Assembly: GCA_007644065.1 (NCBI GenBank) | Contig: VJWN01000001.1 | Location: 1,192,340 to 1,256,339 of the forward strand | Direction of reading: 5' to 3' | Source of the DNA: Margaritispora aquatica | Taxonomy: Eukaryota; Ascomycota; Leotiomycetes; Helotiales; Discinellaceae | Length of the DNA: 64,000 bases | Made by a program: the position numbers and the translations under genes | Shown: in pieces, positions 52,800 to 64,000 of the stretch | Position numbering within the stretch: the first letter of the stretch is position 1 | Layout of the letters: each line of letters opens with the position of its first letter | Notes under the pieces: generated by a model | Seen by the model: only the letters and a program-made list of their open reading frames with translations | Database searches by the model: none | Told to the model about the DNA's origin: nothing

Positions 52800-54405
52800 T
52801 CACCTCCACATATCCACTGCGCTTCCCGTATTTGGACACACTGTTGAGGCTATAACAACGTAATTGGGCTCCGATGTCCACACTACCGTTCCATTATCAG
52901 CCACCCAGAAGTATTTGTACTCGGCATATTCTCCAGGGGTGAAGGAAACAGATGCGCCCCATATGCCTCTAGTGAGCGACATAGGAATGCTGTCAGCGAA
53001 GCCCCAACTACCCAACGCAGGTGCTGATCCTGCTATGTGGACAATTTCACCATGTTCCACTCTGGCTGCGGCACCAGTTAGGCGAAACTGGGCAACCCCA
53101 ACTGTGCACGATGATGTTGGTGCGATAGTGGTAGAGGTAACTGTTGATACGGATTTGGTCACAGTGACAATAACGGTTTTGTCACAAAGTCCATATGCTG
53201 CTTGACTGGAAGGGCTTTAGTATTGGGTGTGATATAAAAGATTGCCTGGAGGAACTGACCAACCCATTTGGTCACTACATTCATAGAATGATGTACCACA
53301 GTAACCAGCAGCCCCACAGCAGCTACCAAAGTAAAATGGTGTGCCAGTACACTTATACTGATTGATATATCCGCAAGTGCCGTCTGGACTGGGACTGAAC
53401 GGGGATGGGAGAGGTGTTGCCGATCTGTTTGTAAGCTAATCAGCACAACCTTAATATCGATGATATTTAAGGATCTTACGTGGAAGTTGTAGTTGTTGTG
53501 GTAGTTGCGGAACAACTTCCAGATGCACAATTGCCTACCCCGCATTCTGCATTCGTGCTACCACAACTATGAAAGTAGGTAAGTTTTCAATCTCATTGGT
53601 GATGTCAGGTGGTTAGTTTCAAGACTTTGGTATTGAAGATACTTACTTCCCACTTTTAGAGCAGCAGGTTCCAAATACTCCTCCGCACATTAGATTTCCA
53701 TGATTTGGACCACATAGACCATCTGTGCTGTATCCCAGGCCCGGACACTCTCCAGCCTGACAGTTGCCGATGCCACAGAACTCACTGTGTGTTCATTAGC
53801 TTTTCAAATGTTACAAAGGCATTGTTCCTTTCAAGAGGAAGTATGTAAATGTGTTATGCTTACTCAGTAGATCCACATCTTTATTGGAAATCCATTAGCT
53901 TCTCAGGATAATTTGATCCATTGCAACAAAACTCACAATCCCGTGCTTCCGCAACAGTTTCCGAACAAAGAACCAATACATGTCTGGTTGCTTGAAGCTT
54001 GCCTTCCACAATAGCGATCTTTTGACACCGGATAATTGGTTGCTGCGTTGAGTCAATCGTTTATCCCTTAAGTGTTTTCCCGAACGAAAATATGTACTTA
54101 CGCATTCTAAGACAATATCGTGCACCTGGCTGAAAGTTGTAGCAATCAGACCTCACGGATGGATTCATTTTGACGAAATCTGGTAGAGTGATTTTATATT
54201 GCGTTATGAAAGCACTACATGTCGTCCATGCATCGGTTGCAGCCCACAGTCTACAATCCTCGGAGTTGATAACTCTTGGAAGCAAACTCGGATCTGATAC
54301 AAGTGATGAGTCCAAGTTGTGAGACAGTGGACTGGCTTCCACAAATTTTGAGATCAAACCAAGTGTCACAAAACGCAAAAAAACAATCATATTAATATTC
54401 ATCAT
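52800..54405 (-). CDS. Secreted LysM / three hevein-type / CBM20 modular carbohydrate-binding protein
   Basis: Seven minus-strand exons (54102-54405, 53937-54042, 53864-53878, 53647-53784, 53480-53566, 53264-53424, 52800-53200) join in phase, 403 residues. After a signal peptide (MMNINMIVFLRFVTLGLISK) comes a LysM-like module, about 51-98 (CRLWAATDAWTTCSAF, LPDFVKMNPSV). Three type-1 chitin-binding (hevein) modules follow at about 109-155, 160-207 and 230-276, each with the CC and YCG/NCG/LCG core (FGNCCGSTGLCGS, FGTCCSKSGNCGS, FGSCCGAAGYCGT). A threonine-rich linker leads to a CBM20 starch-binding fold, about 295-395 (GSAPALGSWGF, GEYAEYKYFWV, VVWTSEPNYVV). No catalytic domain is present. 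Exon 3 is only 15 nt. The sixth exon uses a GTTGGT donor. Likely binds chitin oligomers and an alpha-glucan at the wall or in the medium. Confidence 0.78.
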
Positions 54406-55257
54406 GGCAAAACGGTCGAACCTGCTGTTTCGTCGCACTGAGAACCAAAACCCGACGACGATGGTCGCAAGTCGAGGGGCATCGCGTTGACCTGGAGATT
54501 TTTGCACAATTTTCAACACTTCCCCAGAACAGACAGAAAGGCTCCCAAGAAGCGGGACCTGCAAAGCGATGGATTGGGCCTCTTGATATGTCAAGAAGTC
54601 TCTAAATAACTCATTATCTTCCACATTTTTGCCGTATCCAGTATATCATCGTTACAAACGAGAACAAGTCACAGTGACCAAGAAAGAGGCTGGTTCGTCT
54701 GCGCACTTGCAAATTCTGGCTGCATGGATTGAATTTAATAGTGCCACAGTAGCCGCCTACCAATATGAAATGTACCTGGTACATATGCAGCAAAAATTGA
54801 AAGTTCAAGAAGTTCGGATCAATGTCCGGGCCAAGATTCTAAAGTAGGACCGGGACACATCCCTTTTCGCTACCTTGGCCGAATGAACAGAAATTGTCAA
54901 ACACCCGACCATTCCCGCGCAAAGCAATCTCGTATATTTTTTCCCAATATTGTACCATTTGCACCCAGCCGGCCAAACATGCATGTCTACTTGCAGGCCA
55001 ATCGGATACCAACCATGCCTACCTCATTCACTCGGCGAGGTTCGGGCCTAAGCGAACATTGCCAAAACTCAACCTTAACTTCACTTCACTGTATACCTAA
55101 ATATTACTTCGACCAGTTCGCGACCTCCTATCTTGTCTGCCTGATTTCCTTTGCTTTCCACAACTGCAAACCTTGGAGCTTCCATCACATTGTCTTATGG
55201 GCCCCAAAACGAATTGAGCCTGTACTCCGCCCCCGGATCACATTTGCAGCACTGCGC
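54406..55257. other. Divergent intergenic region
   Basis: Upstream of the LysM/hevein gene (minus) and the F-box-like gene (plus). A frame at 54629-54847 is open but unconvincing. Confidence 0.4.
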
Positions 55258-56737
55258 ATGGCTACCAACATCCTACTTTCCGGCCCTCCAGAAGTTGTCA
55301 CGCGCATTCTACAGTATTGTGATGATTTCCCGCAGCTACTATCTTTCATTCTGACCTGCAAAGATCTTCACGCTGTATGGTTGGCAAACGCTTCGGATAT
55401 CTTGGGTCCGGTGGCAATAAGATGCATGCCGGCCTTTAAGGACGCTTTGTTAGCGGTAAGTGGATATATGCTACCTGGAGCTAGCAATTAAGCATGTCTA
55501 ATTTCGCCTTTCTCACTAGGTTCGTGCAACTGAGCTGGTGAAAACTGCATTCGAAGGTGGCGCCCCTCCTCCAAAATTCCCTCCACTGCGCCAGTTGAGT
55601 TACAAAGCACACAAACCACGCTTGTCTGAGATTGGAAACATCCTTGATTTTCAACATTTGTTGAGATGCATTGAACACATCTTTTTCTTGCGTGATGAAT
55701 CCTGGGAAAACGAGTTCAGGGACCCATCACCGTACGATGCAAGGCTCGATCCACCTGAGTTGCCAGCTGAACTAAGGGCTTGGAGAGAAAGATTTTATCG
55801 CGCAATGTACAGGGTTCTACTCACCGGTGCACTTTTTTCTGGACTCTATACAGAGCCTTTTCGTTTGGCGGCGGAGAAAGGCCCAAAGAATTTCCTTCAG
55901 CAATACTTCGAAGAGTATAACCTGCTCCGTGACTGGCCAATGGACGAAACTAATGAGGGAGACTGGCCTCATCATCTTGGTACTGAAGAGATTGAATATT
56001 TCTCCCAATTCGTGGCGTATGATTTCAGTGCAGATACCAACCGCATGGATGCAGCTTTCGGAGGTTTCGCTGAATGGCTATTTCAGGAGCACAAGCATGA
56101 TTCGGAAGAAAACAGCCCTTTTCACGAAATAATGCGTTTGATGGTGGGATATGAGCACTTCATTAACAAATTCATAAATGGTAATGGGAAATACGGGTTG
56201 AACAGGCACACTCTAGATGATGACAATACCCGCCCAGAGGTTCCAGATCGGGCCAGAAAGGTAATTGTCGTTATGTTTGGTGTCTTTCAATTGGAGGAAA
56301 TCACCATGCCAGCGGTTGTGACAGACATAGCACACAATCTTCTCATCGTGAATCCAATTCTCTTAGCTGTGCCCTACAGTGCTCCTTTGGGAGTCAATTC
56401 CGAAGACACCACAGACTCACCAATTCGACAAACTCAAGTTCCAGATATTGCAGATATTCTCGAAACACTTTACTTGGAATCTGGGCAGCCTAATCACAGT
56501 GAAGCTGGACCGATACCACCTCCGCCATTGCAATTGTTTGTTTTTATGTTGAAGAAACATTTCAACTTGCAATTTAAGAACGGGGCGTTTTATCGATCTG
56601 ATCCGCATCAAAAATACAGATATTTCATAGACACGGCTCTGGTCTTCAGCGGTTCACAACATGACAATCCGTCCCGTGGCATGTGTCTTTTGCAGAACTA
56701 CCAACCATCTATACTTAGCTATAAACGTCTGTCTTAA
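55258..56737 (+). CDS. F-box-like protein, unknown substrate
   Basis: Exons 55258-55455 and 55520-56737 join in phase (GTAAGT...CACTAG, 64-nt intron), giving 471 residues. The N-terminus (SGPPEVVTRILQYCDDFPQL, LLSFILTCKDLHAVWLANAS) has the leucine/proline-rich spacing of a fungal F-box motif, which would dock to Skp1 in SCF ubiquitin ligases. The rest (RAWRERFYRAMYRVLLTGAL and onward) is helical and acidic, without LRR, WD40 or kelch repeats. This shape, a short F-box then a long unannotated region, is very common in filamentous fungi. Two in-frame upstream ATGs exist in a longer frame (from 54883), but the sequence before 55258 has no F-box look. The 3' end may be spliced further; sequence at 56820-57062 could be an extra exon. 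Confidence 0.65.
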
Positions 56738-57499
56738 CAGTTGTTATAATGGGAATGGTTTTCTTGTTTCTGGTTGAAGAATTTCTAGAAGAGTTGCACA
56801 ACTGGCCACGTTCCTAATTCCTTCAGTCAAGCTGACTCTAGGTACTCGCCTTTCTGAAATGTTTCATCCTACAGAGGAGTTTCTGAGGATTTTGAAGTCT
56901 AGAATTGGCCCTGTGTCTTTGCCAGAGTTGGTCGACGTGAGCAGTCCTCCTGAAAATGCGAGTACTCGCCTTACCCGTGGCTCCGAAGTCCTTGGCCGTG
57001 TGATCGAGGACGTATTTAACAAAGAGGCCGGGGTTCAGTCTTCAGACTTATCAAAAGGATGAGGATATTGACGAATGGAGGTCTCAGATCCATGTAAAGA
57101 CTTGCAGGGGGCTTCGCACTATCCCATGCTTTATTTCTAGATTAGTACCTCTTCCGCTGTGCCCAGAACAAAATGTTTCCACCAACCCAATTCAAAAATA
57201 ATCCGCTTCATCGTTAGTGTTTTCATTTACTGTCGCACGAACGCTCGACACGGTTTAGGATTATTTTGATGTCGAGCCGTATTGAGCTAGACGAATATTT
57301 TGAGGTGGTCATTTGTCGTTGGCTTCGAGAATTTTAATATCTCAGTAATTCTTGTGGCTCTGATCAGAGACGTTCTTTTGCTTTCCACATGTGATGAATT
57401 CTTATGACAAATATTGACACACCTCAAATTTTCAACATATGCAGGAGATTTCGATTGCTAAATACCAAAAAATTGTCTGATATATGACCTCTTTACACG
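56738..57499. other. Intergenic region with a possible extra exon
   Basis: A frame at about 56859-57062 (HPTEEFLRILKSRIG, LTRGSEVLGRVIEDVF) looks protein-like and might be a terminal exon of the F-box-like gene or a relic; no in-phase junction was secured. Confidence 0.3.
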
Positions 57500-58826
57500 A
57501 TGCTGGCTTTGAAGATGATTTCAATATATACAATGATCACACAGGTCAGAGTTACAGCGGTTTCTAATTACCCTGGACCACGGACAACAACAATCGTTGA
57601 TGGGGAAGAAGTATACATCGCTTCGTACAACGACTTAGTGGAGCCAACGACGTATAAAGGTCAGAAAATTCGCCAATATAGTGTTGGAACTTTTGATGTT
57701 TACATATATTCATAGTTCATGATTTTGGAGCGCTTCGGCCGACACTTGTGTACAACTGTGCATATGTTCCAGCATTGTGCAATAACGCACATCAATACCT
57801 TGGACTCAATGTCTTTACAGCAGTGTTTCATTATGATCTTCTCAAATTAGACGATGGATTCGGACCTTCGAGATCTGTTGGACGTAGAGACAGTGTATGC
57901 CCGGGTACTTGGATTCAAACTGTCAGAACAGATGGACTACAAGGACCAAACCCAAACTCGCGATGCCCGGAGAAGGCTCAGCAAGATTGGCACTACACGG
58001 ATAAGAAGGGACGATCAGGCACGAGCAAAATCATGTAAGATCTTACTTAAATACGTGAAAAATATTCAAGCTAATTCTAAGCATCCTGAAGCTGACACAT
58101 CACAGAATGTTCCGTGAGACAGATAAATATGGAGTTGAAACAATTCACCCAAGTCGCCTTGCCGAAATTGGACAGAAGCGTGATCCAAATGGTAGTGGCC
58201 AAATCAACAAATACATCAAGGTCGGGGCTGTAATGTCGTGTGACGAATTCCCAGCTGCTGCGTAAGTGACCAATATTATTTGTGGTTTAAATAGCTATCC
58301 CGACCAGATTCGTTTCATGGAAACAGCCATGCCTACAGTATTAGCTGATATTGTTGGATGTAGATGGATCGAGGGAGGAGACGATGGAGATGGAAGTGCT
58401 ACTACATATTGTGAGAGAGACATCAAAGGGATCGAACAAAACTAATTTTCGATAGGTGCACCATTTGGAAGCGTGTGCAGTGGAAAAAAATATCTTGCTA
58501 CGGAGCAAAACTGGCAATCCTACGGCCACAACTCTATTAGAGTACGTTACATCTTTTCACACTCATATTCGTGCGAAAGAAATCCATCGATATTACTTTG
58601 CTTACAATTGGAAATGATATAGACTTGGTTGAAGCTTCAGACTCCAAAAGAGTACAGAAAATTTGACAAGAACAGTGAACTGTACACGATCAGCAAGTTT
58701 GACTTCAAAATGGTCTCGGAGTTTGATGACAAGATCCCAGCAGTCTGGGTTGAAGCGAGTGGTGTCAAAGAATACTGTTATGGACCCAAAGGCACAAAGT
58801 CATATGGTTGTAGAAGCGATTCTTAA
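57500..58826 (+). CDS. Secreted NucA/NucB-like domain protein, multi-exon
   Basis: Exons 57500-57659, 57773-58034, 58106-58261, about 58295-58411, about 58457-58540 and 58622-58826 keep one reading frame. The start (MLALKMISIYTMITQVRVTA) could be a signal peptide. Following features are VCPGTW, a cysteine-rich RCPEKAQQDWHY, and SCDEFPAAA, the last resembling the CDE(F/Y)P motif of fungal NucA/NucB deoxyribonuclease-like domains that often end chitinase or killer-toxin-like secreted proteins. After it come WIEGGDDGDGS, paired cysteines and an aromatic-rich end (KEYCYGPKGTKSYGC). The family link is by motif only. The intron at 58262-58294 would be 33 nt, below the usual fungal minimum, so that junction is doubtful and may point to a mutation. 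Frame count checks elsewhere. Confidence 0.45.
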
Positions 58827-60334
58827 CTCGCTACAGAGATGCTGTTGAATCTAATTTATTCCGATGTCTCCGAGTGTTTAATTTCGTTGTTTTGGGAGGA
58901 AGGGAGGGCGGGGGAGTGGTGGAACAATATACTTATTGTTCAGTGCTTTTACTAAAAGGAAGGGGACATAAGATCTTTGGCATCCGGAATATTTCGACAA
59001 AAGTCTTGAGAGCCCAGAGAATTTTTCAAGATCAGCCCTTGATATTATGTGACAACAGGAAGATATTGAACAAAACCTTTTACATCCTTGTTGCAACTCA
59101 CACAAAATCGGCATCTGAACTTTGACGCTGATGGTGACGCATATTTTCCTACCTTGCCTTTTGAGTCGCAATTCAATTTGGAAGAGCCATTTCCATTTGG
59201 TTTTCAAATGATCATAGGCAGCACTGTCACATAAAATTTTCAGTTGGGGAATAAGTCCACCGGAATAGAATTAGCTACTCAAACCGAAGTGTTGCTTTAT
59301 TCTGTCATTTATCACCTATTATTGAAGCTATCGAAGATAAGAGATAATTGGAATACAACCTCCAGGCGTAATACTTAGGCGAAGAGGTTAGACCCATTAT
59401 TTTAGCCAATAAAACAGTAGATAGATCCACTATTTCGATCCAAATTAAGGCAAAAGTTACGCTGCTATAATATATTTGTCGCCGTCGATTAGGCTTTCCT
59501 TTCGTTTTCCCTTCTATTTGATCGCTATATTGTTATAATTTTAGTATACAGCTGATATATAAATATTAAAGCAGCGCTACGCCACTCGCATAAGTATTGC
59601 GCCCTGTACGTTGTAAGGACCTTGTGAGGTGATATTTTGAGAGGGGTTCTTCATCAGGCAAGACGTCCGCTCACATGAATATATTGTGCACCGATAGACG
59701 AGGTGCAGATGATGTTGCAAGCGAAAAGGTGGTTGGGATGTAAGGTACCACCTACCTTAGCTACCTTACCCAAGTACTTGGTGGTTTGAAGAATGTCTGT
59801 GCATGCGATTTGCCTTTTTGGGCTTAGGAGGCACACTAGCGCCTCGAAACAGCGGAATAATTTTGATTTACCAACAATCGACATCAACATCACCTTTGGG
59901 CTCGCTAACAATTTCCCCTATTCGCATCGGTCTGCGTCCCTTGTTTCGGAACTCGTTCTTGATCTCTGTTGATTCCTTTGGGTTTTCATGATCCTAACCA
60001 GCGTACTCGGTACAGCTAAAGACCTATATCCCCTGCAAAGGCGAACTGTTTTGCTTGCTCCACATGCAGCCGCAAAATCACAGAGGGGCGGTTATCAGAA
60101 GGGGTAGTGGGAAGATTGAGATACAGCCTACTTACCCAAAACCTCGCTAACAGGTGAGTTTACTTGGGTGAAGTCTGTGAAGCATGAGATTTCCACACGC
60201 TTCATGTCATTTCTGCTAGTCCCAATGCCGACCAGCTTCAGGTCGTGATTCATATTTTCGCTCAAGCTTTGTTATACTACCCGTTGTCTACTCGTCCTTC
60301 ATATTTCCTGTCTCTCCATACGTCACTTGTATTC
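58827..60334. other. Intergenic region
   Basis: No gene seen. AGGTACCACCTACC-type motifs lie near 59741-59775. Right part is the promoter of the GH55 gene. Confidence 0.4.
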
Positions 60335-63300
60335 ATGATGAAGCAATATTCCAATTCTATTTGGACACTTGCCCTTATTCTTTGTCTCCTGCATCTAGTT
60401 ACCAGGACCTTGGCCAGCAAAGCGTGGGAAGATGCCGCCACTCCGAACTATCCTCGCGATGCCTCCTTTTCGTTGCTTCATATTCGGCGCCAAGAAGGAC
60501 TATCGTCCACTAATCACACTCAAAACAATACACTTCTCGAAGCAGAGAAAGTCCTGAAAGCAGCTCAGGTTGAGGCTCGCACACGTAATAAGTATCTTGT
60601 TGATCATGTTCGGAAAAACAAGTACGAATTCAGAACATCACGAGCATCTCAGGAGCATGACAATAAGACTGGCACAGGTGTTAATACAACTGTAAATAAT
60701 CTTGGATATACTATGGCTCTTTACTTATGAAATGGATAGATTGCAAAAGCAGCTGCAATTGTTACGGAGTCGCTTGCCAAGAATGAAACCCAAATACTTG
60801 TAGCTTTGACAGGAAGGCAAGCCACAACTTCGTACTGGATGGCAAATATGATTCAAAATGGAGGCTCACCATATGCCGGGAGTTCAACTTACAAGGTAAT
60901 TCACCTTATGATGTTCGCGATTCTTTGATTGCTTACTTTCGCTAGGTGTGGAGGAATGTGCGGGATTATGGTGCCACTGGTGATGGATCAACTGATGATA
61001 CTGCAGCCATTAACAGAGCTATTACCGACGGAAATCGGTGCGGCGCAGGATGTGGATCATCTTCTACGCTCCAGGCAGTTGTCTACTTTCCCCCAGGTAT
61101 CTACATAGTCAGTGCATCTCTGGAGCAGTACTATTTCACTCAGTTCATAGGCGATGTGAGTATCCTGGGTTTAGAAAATAGGTCATTAGAACAACTGACA
61201 ATTGAAGCCATTGAACAGGCCAACCATCAAAGCTAAAGCCACATTTGTTGGTCTAGGCGTGATATCTTCCGATAAATATATCGAAGGCGGTGACTCAGCT
61301 GAATGGTACATCAATCAGGTATTTTGTTCCTTCTGTTTAGTTAATGCACTTTTGAAGCTTATGGGCGTAGAGCAACTTTTATCGCCAAATTCGGAATTTG
61401 ATCATCGACATCTCCGATGCTCCGAAGAACGCATATATTGCGGCAATACATTGGTCAGTGATTACATCGTCACTTGAATTAAAGTTCTTTGATGTGCTTA
61501 TTATAAACACAGGCAAGTTGCCCAGGCTACATCACTACAAAACATCAAATTTGTCATGTCAACAGAACCTGGAAACAATCAACAGGTAACGTCTACGTGC
61601 ATGTCATATGGAATAACTCTAATTCATATCGATAAATAGGGCATCTTCATGGAGAACGGTTCAGGGGGATTCCTCTCTGACTTAGAGTTTTCTGGAGGTT
61701 CAACAGGTATGTATGTTGGCAATCAACAATTCTCAGTTAGGAATCTGAAGTTTTCCAATCATCAAACCCAAGCCATCCAGATTCACTGGGATTGGGGTTG
61801 GACGTGGAAAGGTATCGAAATTTCAAACTGCCCAGTTGGTATTGTTTTGTCGACTCCTGGAGCATTGACGGAAGTCGGGTCTGCCATCTTCATCGACAGT
61901 ATCATTACAAACTGCCCTGTGGGTATTCGTATACAAACCAAGGATCCGAAGGCTGCTATCACATTGAGTTTATTCAGCTTAAGCACAACCAATGTCCCCC
62001 TCATTGTCAAGTATGACGGTGGAACAACATTACTGACCGGCTCGGAAGGCTCAACAGTAGTGGTGGCATGGGGAATGGGAAAGCGTTATGATACATCTGA
62101 TAGTGGGGCGTCAGGCATTTGGCAAGATGGCACTACCTATCCTCGCACTCCGCTCATCTCCGGATCTCTGCTCCGAAACGCTGCAAATCAGCAATCTGGT
62201 TTCTTTGAACGGTCGAAACCCCAATACGAAAACGTAGCTGCTTCTAACTTCATTAACGTCAAGCTTGCGCCGTACAATGCTGTTGGAGACGGGTCGCATG
62301 ACGATACAGCTGCATTGAATACCGCGTTGTCGTTATCGGCTGTTTCGGGAAAGATTGTATGGATTCCAGCTGGAGTCTATCTTATAAGTGACACCGTGTT
62401 TATACCTTCTGGGGCGAAGGTTGTCGGCCAATCCTGGGCGCAAATAATGGGTAGTGGGGTTAAGTTCCAAGATATCAGTCACCCATACCCTGTTGTCAAA
62501 GTAGGCAATGTCGGAGACTTTGGAAGTGTTGAGATTCAAGATCTTCTCTTTACGGTTCGAGGCAAAACAGCTGGTGCAATTTTGCTTCAGTGGAATATAC
62601 ATGAATCTACTCAAGGTTCAGCCGCGATGTGGGGTAAATGTTCACATCCTTTTGCACTAGGTCTATTCTCACACTTATTAGATACACACATTCGTGTTGG
62701 AGGCGCAAAAGGCTCTGATCTCCAGGTAGCAAATTGCCCGAAGCTTACAGGTGCTGTAAACCCGAATTGTATTGCTGCCTCCGTTCTCGTTCATGTGACC
62801 TCAGCAGCTTCAGCATATTTTGAGAATGCTTGGTTCTGGGTGGCTGATCATGTAAGTGTATCATAATAGAGAAACGACTATAGGGTTAACAGCTTAATGT
62901 AGGACCTGGATATCCCGGAACAAACACAAATCGACATTTTTGTCGGCCGAGGTGAGTTACCGTATTGCTTGTAATTGATAACCTGATAGCTAAATGCGAA
63001 GGTGTTCTGATTGAGAGCTATGGTCCAGTATGGCTCTATGGCACAGCAAGCGAACATTGTGTTTTGTACCAGTACCAAACACTCAACGCTGCGAACATAT
63101 TTATGGTACGTAGATTTTTGATTGGGCATTCGCTGAGAATGCGCCGCGGAGCCGTATTCGTACGACGACTTCACAAACTACACCTTCAGGCTGCGCAGAA
63201 CCATATTTGATGCATTGACTATCAACTGTACCATTTCGTCTTAGAACCTGACTTCATCACAGGGAATGATACAGACGGAGTCGCCATATTTCCAGGTCAC

Positions 63301-63951
63301 TCCACCTGCGCCGATACCATTTGAGATTGCTTCCGGATTTACATCCGATCCGTCCTTTGCCTTCTGTGATCCTACATCCAGAACATGTGCAGTATCTTGG
63401 GCGGTCCGGATCGTCAATACCCGATCGGTGTACATTTACGGCGCTGGCTTGTACTCGTGGTTCTCAGACTACTCGCAGACGTGTCTCGACACTGAAAGCT
63501 GCCAAGATAGGATCATGGAAGTTGACTCAAGTAGTGATGTTTGGATTTACAGCCTTATAACTAAAGCATCCGTTGAGATGATCAGTCCTATAGGAGGTGT
63601 TGCGATTCTGGGTAAAGACAACAAGCTTAATTTCTGCAGTGTCGTAATGGCGTGGTTAGGAAGTGCTGAAAGTTGGAGGTTCGTCGCATCGCTCGTATTT
63701 CAATCTGATGTTAATATTCCTCCAGTGATGCTCAAGATGGCGTGAAGTATAGATCACCAATATCCGCTACCGTCATTCCATTTTTCGTCACAACTGTGGC
63801 AGCTACTGCCACGTTTACTATTGAGGGTCCTGTTGTGACAATTATTGATGCAACGTTGAACGAAGGCAACCAGAACAACCCAAAAGGCCCAGGTTCAGGT
63901 TCTTGTTCAGTGAGTCGCGCATCTAATTTTGCATCGAATTGCGATATCTGA
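60335..63951 (+). CDS. GH55-family exo-beta-1,3-glucanase
   Basis: Twelve exons join in phase (60335-60691, 60740-60895, 60946-61155, 61208-61318, 61371-61453, 61513-61585, 61640-62633, 62682-62851, 62903-62951, 63002-63105, 63263-63678, 63726-63951), 982 residues. A signal peptide (MMKQYSNSIWTLALILCLL) and a helical region precede two right-handed beta-helix (pectate-lyase-3) modules, each beginning with the family signature: NVRDYGATGDGSTDDTAA at about 176 and NAVGDGSHDDTAALN at about 541. Between and after them are GFLSDLEFSGGSTGMYVGNQ and VWLYGTASEHCVLYQYQ, typical of GH55, then SYFQV-type and FCDPTSRTC. GH55 enzymes cut beta-1,3-glucan (laminarin, callose, cell wall) outside the cell. 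Exon 4 uses TTGAAG|CCATTG rather than the CAG 15 nt later, because only the former keeps frame. The stop is TGA at 63949-63951. Confidence 0.9.
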
Positions 63952-64000
63952 CTTAAGTAGCGATGCGACTTGGCACGATTAATCACTTCAACGTGTTGTG

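Overview
The window looks like nuclear DNA of a filamentous ascomycete (Pezizomycotina; the protein flavours resemble Leotiomycetes, but this placement is an inference without database support). Evidence: protein-coding genes are cut by short introns of roughly 45-70 nt with GTAAGT/GTATGT-type donors, CTAAC/CTAAT-like branch sites and TAG/CAG acceptors; genes lie on both strands as monocistronic units with no operons; and the content is typical of such fungi (centractin Arp1 of dynactin, a MOT1 molybdate transporter, Mrc1, a SART3-type Prp24, mitochondrial uL22, ER DnaJ ending in KDEL, Prp2 helicase, fungal BTB proteins, GH55 glucanase).

Layout. 0-4 kb: two tandem BTB/POZ genes, the first intact, the second carrying two in-frame stops and a phenylalanine-glycine-rich tail. 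4.9-7 kb: one four-segment membrane protein and a coding-like fragment. 7.9-9.2 kb: Arp1 in four exons. 9.2-17.3 kb: a sparse region with one small gene (GRGGAGN repeats, DUF3602/Par32-like), simple repeats and a G-rich tract. 17.3-26.4 kb: a poorly resolved single-pass protein, the molybdate transporter, the replication-checkpoint mediator Mrc1 and a conserved four-TM protein. 26.9-39.9 kb: a housekeeping block with two pre-mRNA splicing factors (Prp24/SART3 and Prp2), each in a head-to-head pair with an organelle gene (mitochondrial uL22m; ER Scj1-like DnaJ), plus an SDR enzyme and a MARVEL-like membrane protein. 40-50 kb: small orphan proteins, a five-exon 736-residue protein of unknown family, and a Sur7/PalI-like four-TM protein. 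50-64 kb: a secreted/cell-wall district with a Cys-rich GPI-type protein, a tRNA-Asp(GTC) with a 10-nt intron, a LysM / three hevein-type / CBM20 modular lectin-like protein, an F-box-like protein, a NucA/NucB-like secreted protein and a twelve-exon GH55 glucanase that ends just before the window edge.

How they fit: the 27-40 kb block serves splicing, mitochondrial translation and ER folding. The right-hand 14 kb is dominated by proteins that would act outside the cell on chitin, beta-1,3-glucan, starch-like glycans and possibly DNA; no shared regulation was demonstrated. No CRISPR, prokaryotic features, rRNA genes or complete transposons were seen. Exon coordinates were placed by hand from splice signals and reading-frame continuity; they were checked for phase but not by alignment or RNA data.
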